NCBI GenBank assembly: GCA_016201285.1 | Contig: JACQDE010000009.1 | Coordinates: 1-56,674 of the forward strand | DNA: 56,674 nucleotides | Source: Acidobacteriota bacterium | GTDB taxonomy: Bacteria > Acidobacteriota > Terriglobia > Acidiferrales > UBA7541 | Direction: 5' to 3' | Part shown: positions 51,552 to 56,674 of the stretch, in pieces | How positions within the stretch are numbered: position 1 is the stretch's first letter | Layout: the number at the start of each line of letters is the position of its first letter | The notes under the pieces: model-generated | The model's database searches: none | What the model was told of the DNA's origin: nothing | Seen by the model: only the letters and a program-made list of their open reading frames with translations | Position numbers and translations under genes: made by a program

Positions 51552-52799
51552 ATGGAGAAATCGGTGACGAAGACGATGCGCGTTGAACTGCTTTACGCAA
51601 CCGCTGTGCTATTGCTCGCGGCCGCTTTGACCGGCGTTCGCGCCGACGGCATCTCCGACCGCGCCAGGGCCCTCCACAAGCGCGCCCTGATCGTGGACAC
51701 GCACGACGACACGCCGCAGCGCATGGTGTGGGAGAAATTCGATCTCGCGCACCGCGACCCCAAAGGGCACATCGATATCCCGCGCATGCGCGATGGCAAT
51801 CTCGGCGCCATCTTTTTCTCCATCTGGGTTCCCTCCAAAGTGACCGGCCCTCTCGCCGTCTCCCGCGCCCTCAAACAAATTGACGCCGTCCGCGAGCAGG
51901 TTCGTCTGCATCCCGCCGACCTTGCGCTGGCCACCACCGCCGCCGAAGTTCGCGCCGCCCGCGCTCAGGGAGAAATCGCTGCCTTGATGGGCATGGAAGG
52001 CGGCCACATGATTGACGACGACCTCGGTATGCTTCGCCTCTACGCCGCCCTCGGCGTCCGCTATCTCACCCTCACGCATTTCGGCAACAACAACTGGGCC
52101 GACGCGTCCACCGACAAGCCCGCGCACAACGGCCTCACCGATTTCGGCAAGGACGTCGTGCGGGAACTGAACCGCCTCGGCGTAATCGTGGACATCTCCC
52201 ACGTCTCCGACAAAACGTTCTACGACGTCCTCGCCGTCACGCAAGCCCCCGTGTTTGCTTCTCATTCCTCGTGTCGCGCGATCTGCAATCATCCGCGCAA
52301 CATGAACGACGACATGCTCCGCGCGCTGGCGAAAAACGGCGGCGTCATCCAGATCAACTTTCACTACACCTTTCTCAGCCAGGAGGCCCGCGACGCCAAC
52401 CTTGCGCTGGGCAAGGACGTTGCCATCGTCGAGCAGGAAGTCGAAAAACTCTGCGGCGAAAACGAGGCCTGCTCCGTCATCGAAGGCGGGCGCCGCGCCC
52501 GTGAAATGATGGCCGCCGGCAAGATACCCAGGGTGAGCTGGGAGAAAATCGTCGAGCACATTGACCACGCCGTGAAAGTGGCCGGCGTGGACCACGTCGG
52601 CCTGGGCTCCGACTTCGACGGCGCCACCATGCCCTTCGGCATGGAAGACGTCTCGAAACTCCCGCAGATAACCGAAGCCTTGCTGCGCAAGGGCTATTCG
52701 GAAAAAGATATCGAGAAGATTCTCGGCGGCAACACGCTCCGCGTCCTCGAACAGGCCGAGCGCGTCAGCCGCTCCATGCAATCCGGCAGCAGCAAATGA
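51552..52799 (+). CDS. membrane dipeptidase, peptidase family M19
   Basis: This 415-residue zinc dipeptidase (renal dipeptidase family) has a signal peptide (MEKSVTKTMRVELLYATAVLLL in two runs, cut near VRADG), the metal motif VDTHDDTP (HxD, about 41-48), the bridging Glu in MGMEGGHM (about 150), His in VDISHVSD (about 218) and SHSSCRA (about 238), and GLGSDFDGA near 355. It probably cleaves dipeptides, including D-amino acid ones, in the periplasm. The ATG at 51552 has AGGGAG nine bases upstream; the open frame begins 15 codons earlier without one. Confidence 0.92.
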   Translation: MEKSVTKTMRVELLYATAVLLLAAALTGVRADGISDRARALHKRALIVDTHDDTPQRMVWEKFDLAHRDPKGHIDIPRMRDGNLGAIFFSIWVPSKVTGPLAVSRALKQIDAVREQVRLHPADLALATTAAEVRAARAQGEIAALMGMEGGHMIDDDLGMLRLYAALGVRYLTLTHFGNNNWADASTDKPAHNGLTDFGKDVVRELNRLGVIVDISHVSDKTFYDVLAVTQAPVFASHSSCRAICNHPRNMNDDMLRALAKNGGVIQINFHYTFLSQEARDANLALGKDVAIVEQEVEKLCGENEACSVIEGGRRAREMMAAGKIPRVSWEKIVEHIDHAVKVAGVDHVGLGSDFDGATMPFGMEDVSKLPQITEALLRKGYSEKDIEKILGGNTLRVLEQAERVSRSMQSGSSK

Positions 52800-52825
52800 C
52801 CTCTGGCGCAGAGGTGCACTTGCCT

Positions 52826-52857
52826 GTCATCCTGAGCGAAGCGAAGGATCTGCATTC
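52826..52857 (+). repeat. family A interspersed repeat, copy 10
   Basis: GTCATCCTGAGCGAAGCG then AAGGATCTGCATT, between the dipeptidase and the cyclophilin. Confidence 0.7.
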
Positions 52858-52927
52858 GATTCTTGTTGCTAGGCAGACTTTGTTGGAGCAGCACTACGCC
52901 GCTTTCAATTTCTTTTGGAGGAAACCC

Positions 52928-53737
52928 ATGAAGGTGTTCAAAGCAGTTGCCGCCGTATTCATCGTCTGTCTTTTCGCGGGAATGGGCAGCGCCGCCTGGG
53001 CGCAGACAAAAACCGCGCCTAGGAAGTCTCCGGCAGCGCCAAAGAAAGCCGCCCCCGCGGCTTACGATTCTGCGTTGCTCCAACCGGCGACGCTGAAAGC
53101 GAAGGCGCCCGGGACTTACGAAGTGAAGTTTGTCACCACCAAGGGCGACTTCACCGTGAAAGTCACCCGCGCCTGGTCCCCGCTCGGCGCCGACCGCTTC
53201 TACAATCTGGTCAAGCATGGCTTCTTCGACGGCGCCAGCCTGTTCCGCGTGGTGCCTGGGTTCGTTGTGCAGTTTGGCCTCAGCGCGTATCCCAAGGTTT
53301 CCACGGCGTGGCAGAACGCCGTGATCAAGGACGATCCGGTCCAGGACCACAATACGAAGGGCCGCATCACGTATGCCATGGGCGGAAAAGACACGCGCAC
53401 CACGCAAGTCTTCATCAATCTGGGCAACAATTCTCGCCTGGATTCGATGGGTTTCTCTCCGTTCGGGGAGGTTTCCGACGGGATGGACGTGGTCGAGCAG
53501 CTCTATGGCGGTTACGGCGAAGCCACAACTTCAAAGCAAGGGGAAATCTCGCAGGGCGGCAAGGCGTATCTCGAAAAAAACTTTCCAAAACTCGACACGA
53601 TCAAGTCCGCCACGCTTGTCGCCACGGGTGCTCCGGAAGCTCCTCCGCCCGCGAAGGCGCCGGCCAAGACGGGCGCGGCCCCCGCGAAGAAGGCCCCGGC
53701 GAAGAAAGCCGCTGTGCCCGCCAAGAAAACTCCGTAG
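52928..53737 (+). CDS. exported cyclophilin-type peptidyl-prolyl isomerase
   Basis: This 269-residue protein has a signal peptide (MKVFKAVAAVFIVCLFAGMG, cut near WAQ), a cyclophilin domain (about 60-215) with the active-site Arg and Phe in LFRVVPGFVVQFG and FINLGNN, and a C-terminal tail of repeated Ala-Lys-Pro (PAKTGAAPAKKAPAKKAA). The tail resembles histone H1-like repeats and is not part of the fold. GGAGG precedes the ATG at 52928 by six bases. Likely a periplasmic folding helper. Confidence 0.9.
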   Translation: MKVFKAVAAVFIVCLFAGMGSAAWAQTKTAPRKSPAAPKKAAPAAYDSALLQPATLKAKAPGTYEVKFVTTKGDFTVKVTRAWSPLGADRFYNLVKHGFFDGASLFRVVPGFVVQFGLSAYPKVSTAWQNAVIKDDPVQDHNTKGRITYAMGGKDTRTTQVFINLGNNSRLDSMGFSPFGEVSDGMDVVEQLYGGYGEATTSKQGEISQGGKAYLEKNFPKLDTIKSATLVATGAPEAPPPAKAPAKTGAAPAKKAPAKKAAVPAKKTP

Positions 53738-53746
53738 CTCGTGGTC

Positions 53747-53775
53747 GTAGGGGCGGCCCTGCGTGGCCGCCCTTC
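53747..53775. repeat. family B palindromic repeat between convergent genes
   Basis: GTAGGGGCGGCC-CTGCGT-GGCCGCCC (stem 53751-53758 and 53765-53772). It may end transcription for both the cyclophilin and mdh. Confidence 0.6.
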
Positions 53776-53780
53776 CGTCT

Positions 53781-54719
53781 CTACAAACCCAGCACGTTCA
53801 CCAGCTCGCGCACCGACGCCGCCGACTTTTGCAGCGCCTCGTTTTCTTCCGTGGAGAGCTTGATTTCGATAATCTGCTCCACGCCGCGCGCGCCCAGCTT
53901 CGCCGGCACGCCCACGAACAGCCCGTTGATTCCGTACTCGCCCTCGAGGTACACCGCGCACGGCAAAACTTTTTTCTTGTCTTTCAGAATGGCCTCGACC
54001 ATCTCCACCGCCGCCGCCGACGGCGCGTAGTACGCCGACCCGGTCTTCAGCAGGTTGACGATTTCCGCCCCGCCCTTCCTCGTGCGCGTCACGATCGCGT
54101 CGATCTTGTCTTTCGGCAGCAGGTCCGGCAGGGGAATCCCCGCCACCGTCGAGTACCGCGGCAGCGGCACCATGTCGTCGCCGTGTCCGCCGAGCACGAA
54201 CGAGTGCACGTTTTCCACGCTCACGCCCAGCTCCGCCGCCACAAACGTGCTCATGCGTGAAGAGTCCAGCACCCCGGCCATCCCCAGCACGCGGTTTTTT
54301 GAAAATCCGCTCACCTTGTACGCCGCCTGCGCCATCGCGTCGAGTGGGTTCGTCACCATGATGAGGATCGCGTTCGGCGAAAATTTCGCAATCTGCTCCA
54401 CCACGGCCTTCACCACGTCGTAGTTCGCCTTCAACAAATCGTCGCGGCTCATCCCCGGCTTGCGCGGAAATCCCGCGGTGATCACCACGATGTCGCTGTT
54501 GGCGGTTTCGCGGTAGTCGCCGGTGGCCGTGGTAATCCCCGCCGCGCGCGAGTCGGTCCGCTGAATCGGCCCGGACTCGATCATGTCCAGCGCCTTCCCG
54601 GCGGGCACGCCCTCCAGAATATCGGTGAGCACCACGTCAGCCAGCTCGCGGTCCAATATTCTCTGCGCGGTGGTCGAGCCTACAAACCCCCCGCCTACTA
54701 CCGTCACTTTTTTGCGCAT
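53781..54719 (-). CDS. mdh: malate dehydrogenase (NAD)
   Basis: Mdh interconverts malate and oxaloacetate in the TCA cycle. This 312-residue protein has the NAD motif [10 protein letters not shown] near 7-16, [13 protein letters not shown] (substrate Arg residues, about 80-92), VTNPLDAM near 118-125 and the catalytic His in [10 protein letters not shown] near 175-184. The LDH-like MDH type is indicated by [10 protein letters not shown]. The nuclease-like gene is inserted upstream, between it and icd. Confidence 0.95.
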   Translation of the reverse strand: MRKKVTVVGGGFVGSTTAQRILDRELADVVLTDILEGVPAGKALDMIESGPIQRTDSRAAGITTATGDYRETANSDIVVITAGFPRKPGMSRDDLLKANYDVVKAVVEQIAKFSPNAILIMVTNPLDAMAQAAYKVSGFSKNRVLGMAGVLDSSRMSTFVAAELGVSVENVHSFVLGGHGDDMVPLPRYSTVAGIPLPDLLPKDKIDAIVTRTRKGGAEIVNLLKTGSAYYAPSAAAVEMVEAILKDKKKVLPCAVYLEGEYGINGLFVGVPAKLGARGVEQIIEIKLSTEENEALQKSAASVRELVNVLGL

Positions 54720-54731
54720 TTCACGCCCCTC

Positions 54732-55625
54732 CTACAACGATTCTGTAAGTGCTTGCTTAATGATCCTCAACGCGATGCCCATCTGCATTTCGGAACTCAT
54801 GTCGAACCCGTGCGTCATCGTTCTGTATTCGGGTAGCGCATAAACATGCAATCGCTTGTAGTTTCCAGGTTTCGAATGGCACTTCACCTCAACGCGAAGC
54901 GATTTCACCCTTGGCTTTACCGAACAAAAGTAAGGTCCTGTCGCAGCGTATCCGATGAAGTACTTGAGAATCTTTCCCGGTTTGACGCGCGAATCCAAGG
55001 ACAGAATTCCTTTGTCAAGCTTTTCGTACAACTGTCTAGTGCTTGGATTCATGCCAAAATGATCGAGGTCATAGGTTCCCCCCGGAAAGTGCGCAATTCG
55101 CCGCGCGCCACTTGCGACCTCGGAGGGAGCTGTCAAAGGCTCCACCTGTTCAAGGCTTACAATCTTGTCGTCATAGAACTGATACCGGAAAAGCCGAAGA
55201 TAGTCTTTCTTCAAGGTGAGAAGCTCACGCTGTTCAGGCGTGAATTCCTTTGCGACGATTACTATTTGCGGGTTTTCAAAATCAACTTGCTCCAGGTCCT
55301 CAACCGCATTGGATTTCTGCAAAAGGATCATCACATCCGGCTTGTTGTGTTTGAGTTTGACGTAATAGAGATCGACTTGCTCAAATACTCCGCGGTCCTT
55401 TTCACGCTTGTACTCAATAATCACAGGAGCGCTAGTCGTTCGGTCTACCGCCAGCGTGTCAAACTCCTTCCCACCGATTCGCGGTTTTCGAGCCACGAGC
55501 AAAAAATCTTCAAAAAACCGGTCAAGGTTTTCCTCGATCAAGCGGTGGACAATTTCTTCCTTAATACGCTGGTCTTGCGGAGATATCCGTACAACGGCAC
55601 GACCCCTCAATCGAAAAAGTGGCAT
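54732..55625 (-). CDS. PD-(D/E)XK endonuclease-like protein with C-terminal DUF5655
   Basis: This 297-residue protein has an N-terminal nuclease-like domain: RIGGKEFDTLAVDRTTSAPV then IIEYKREKD gives the D...ExK core (about residues 48-74), with FEQVDLYYVKL after it. It resembles NucS/RecB-like enzymes. The C-terminal part (about 185-290: PSTRQLYEKLDKGILSLD, KYFIGYAATGPYFCSVKP) matches DUF5655. GC is low (28 of 60 at 55201-55260). It sits between mdh and icd with no other islet gene. GGAGG precedes the ATG by six bases. Likely DNA repair or defence. Confidence 0.75.
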   Translation of the reverse strand: MPLFRLRGRAVVRISPQDQRIKEEIVHRLIEENLDRFFEDFLLVARKPRIGGKEFDTLAVDRTTSAPVIIEYKREKDRGVFEQVDLYYVKLKHNKPDVMILLQKSNAVEDLEQVDFENPQIVIVAKEFTPEQRELLTLKKDYLRLFRYQFYDDKIVSLEQVEPLTAPSEVASGARRIAHFPGGTYDLDHFGMNPSTRQLYEKLDKGILSLDSRVKPGKILKYFIGYAATGPYFCSVKPRVKSLRVEVKCHSKPGNYKRLHVYALPEYRTMTHGFDMSSEMQMGIALRIIKQALTESL

Positions 55626-55688
55626 TGGCTGCCTCCGAAGAAATAGTCCTTACGGCACGACCCGCAAATTTAGAGTAGCAGGCGCTAT

Positions 55689-56674
55689 CTACCTCGTCGC
55701 CAGCTTTCCCTGCATATTCTCGATGATGGCGGACGCGAACTCCGACGTCTTCAGCTTCGTTGCGCCTTCCATCAACCGCTCCAGGTCATACGTGACGCGC
55801 TTCTGCTGAATGGTCAGCGCGATGCCGTCTTCCACCAGCCGCGCCGCTTCCGGCCAGCCGAGGAAGTCGAACATCATCACTCCAGCCATCATCACCGCCG
55901 CGGGGTTGATGACGTCCTTGTCCGCGTACTTCGGCGCTGTGCCGTGCGTCGCCTCGAAGCAACCGTACCCGTCGCCGATATTCGCTCCGGGCGCCACGCC
56001 CAGCCCGCCGACCTGCGCCGCGCACGCGTCCGACAAATAATCGCCGTTCAAGTTGGGCGTCGCCAGGACTTCATACTCGTCCGCGCGCGTCACCACTTGC
56101 TGGAAAATGGAGTCCGCGATGCGGTCGTTGATCAGCAGCATCTTTTTCCACTTTCCGCCGCCGTGCGTCGCGTAGATGGCGTCCAGCACCTTCTTCACTT
56201 CCTGGCAGACTTCCTTGCGGAACGCCTCCGTCGCATTCTCGAGCCCCGGCTCGACCATCGCCGCGTTCTGCTCGATCGTCAAGTTCGGATTCTTGTCCTT
56301 GTTGTCCACGATCCAGCTTTCGCGTTCGGTGATGATCCGGTCGCGGAACTCTTCCTTGGCCAGCTCGTAGCCCCAATCGCGGAACGCGCCCTCGGTGAAC
56401 TTCTGAATGTTCCCCTTGTGGACCAGCGTCACGCTCTTGCGCTTGAAGTCCAGCGCGTACTGGATGGCTTTCCGCACCAGCCGCTTCGTGCCCGTCGCGG
56501 AAATCGGCTTGATGCCGACGCCGGAGTCCCAGCGGATCTGTTTCTTCGTGCCCTTCAGCATTTCGTTGTTCAGGAATTCCAGCAGCCGCTTCACTTCCGG
56601 CGTGCCGGCCTGCCACTCGACCCCCATGTACACGTCTTCCGTATTTTCCCGGTAGATCATGATGTTCATGCGCT
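55689..56674 (-). CDS. icd: isocitrate dehydrogenase (NADP), partial at window edge
   Basis: Icd converts isocitrate to 2-oxoglutarate. The visible 328 codons cover most of the enzyme and lack the N-terminus, which lies past the end of the window. Seen: [14 protein letters not shown] (substrate Arg), [25 protein letters not shown] (catalytic Lys), [13 protein letters not shown] (metal Asp), and [18 protein letters not shown] (cofactor site). The C-terminus is complete. It is upstream of the nuclease-like gene and mdh. Confidence 0.95.
   Translation of the reverse strand, partial: RMNIMIYRENTEDVYMGVEWQAGTPEVKRLLEFLNNEMLKGTKKQIRWDSGVGIKPISATGTKRLVRKAIQYALDFKRKSVTLVHKGNIQKFTEGAFRDWGYELAKEEFRDRIITERESWIVDNKDKNPNLTIEQNAAMVEPGLENATEAFRKEVCQEVKKVLDAIYATHGGGKWKKMLLINDRIADSIFQQVVTRADEYEVLATPNLNGDYLSDACAAQVGGLGVAPGANIGDGYGCFEATHGTAPKYADKDVINPAAVMMAGVMMFDFLGWPEAARLVEDGIALTIQQKRVTYDLERLMEGATKLKTSEFASAIIENMQGKLATR

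Overview
The window is 56,674 bases of GC-rich bacterial chromosome. It is dense with ordinary single-copy genes on both strands and has no transposase, integrase, plasmid or phage gene. Gene content (a bacillithiol-type BshB1 deacetylase, form II Cox-type molybdenum hydroxylase genes, pyruvoyl arginine decarboxylase, RNase J, a cytochrome-b type succinate dehydrogenase, many TTG/GTG starts) and many short intergenic repeats of the GTCATTCTGAG...GAAGAATCT kind suggest an Acidobacteriota member, perhaps Terriglobia-like. That placement is inference from gene content, not from a marker gene.

Layout. 0.2-6.7 kb: a small conserved protein, two short-chain dehydrogenases, BshB1, a NUDIX hydrolase, and a molybdenum-cofactor group (IscU-like scaffold, MocA-like nucleotidyltransferase, XdhC) followed by a zinc-type quinone oxidoreductase. 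6.8-8.5 kb: an AT-richer two-gene islet encoding an AAA ATPase and a DUF3226/TOPRIM-like protein, the best candidate for an undescribed (probably defence) system. 8.5-11 kb: orphan nuoB, a YgfZ/GcvT-like protein and a metallo-beta-lactamase-fold hydrolase. 11.4-16.5 kb: an LRV-repeat protein, a MocR/PdxR-like regulator, pdxS and pdxT (vitamin B6) and a low-molecular-weight phosphatase coupled to an unknown gene. 16.7-22.8 kb: a DtxR-like regulator, a secreted NTF2-like protein and coxS-L-M-G. 22.9-25 kb: a small protein, then a second AT-richer islet with a GIY-YIG nuclease and a PD-(D/E)XK-like protein. 25-34 kb: AmrS radical SAM, a double ACT protein, a tripartite RND efflux operon, an RRM RNA-binding protein and tRNA-Phe. 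34-41.4 kb: ftsK, uppP, RNase J with a GNAT partner, a VapBC-like toxin-antitoxin pair and a GlsB-like membrane protein. 41.4-45.3 kb: a polyamine cluster. 45.4-56.7 kb: 5'-nucleotidase, GAF protein, sdhC-A-B, dipeptidase, cyclophilin, mdh, a third AT-richer nuclease-like gene, and icd, which runs off the window end.

How genes work together. Pyruvoyl arginine decarboxylase, AguA, AguB and a deoxyhypusine-synthase-like enzyme form a complete arginine to agmatine to N-carbamoylputrescine to putrescine to (probably) homospermidine route in 4 kb. The Cox-type hydroxylase at 18.5-22.8 kb needs MCD cofactor and 2Fe-2S clusters, which the MocA/XdhC/IscU-like group at 3.6-5.5 kb could provide. SdhCAB, Mdh and Icd are a TCA-cycle block.

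Structural themes. AT-richer cargo genes sit neatly between core genes without mobility genes. Two families of short structured repeats fill intergenic gaps, one with stems that keep pairing while their sequence changes. Several start codons lie 7-9 bases after a good -10 box with no ribosome binding site, which predicts leaderless mRNAs. The sdhC gene looks disrupted near its 5' end: the start and ribosome binding site are in one frame and the body in another.
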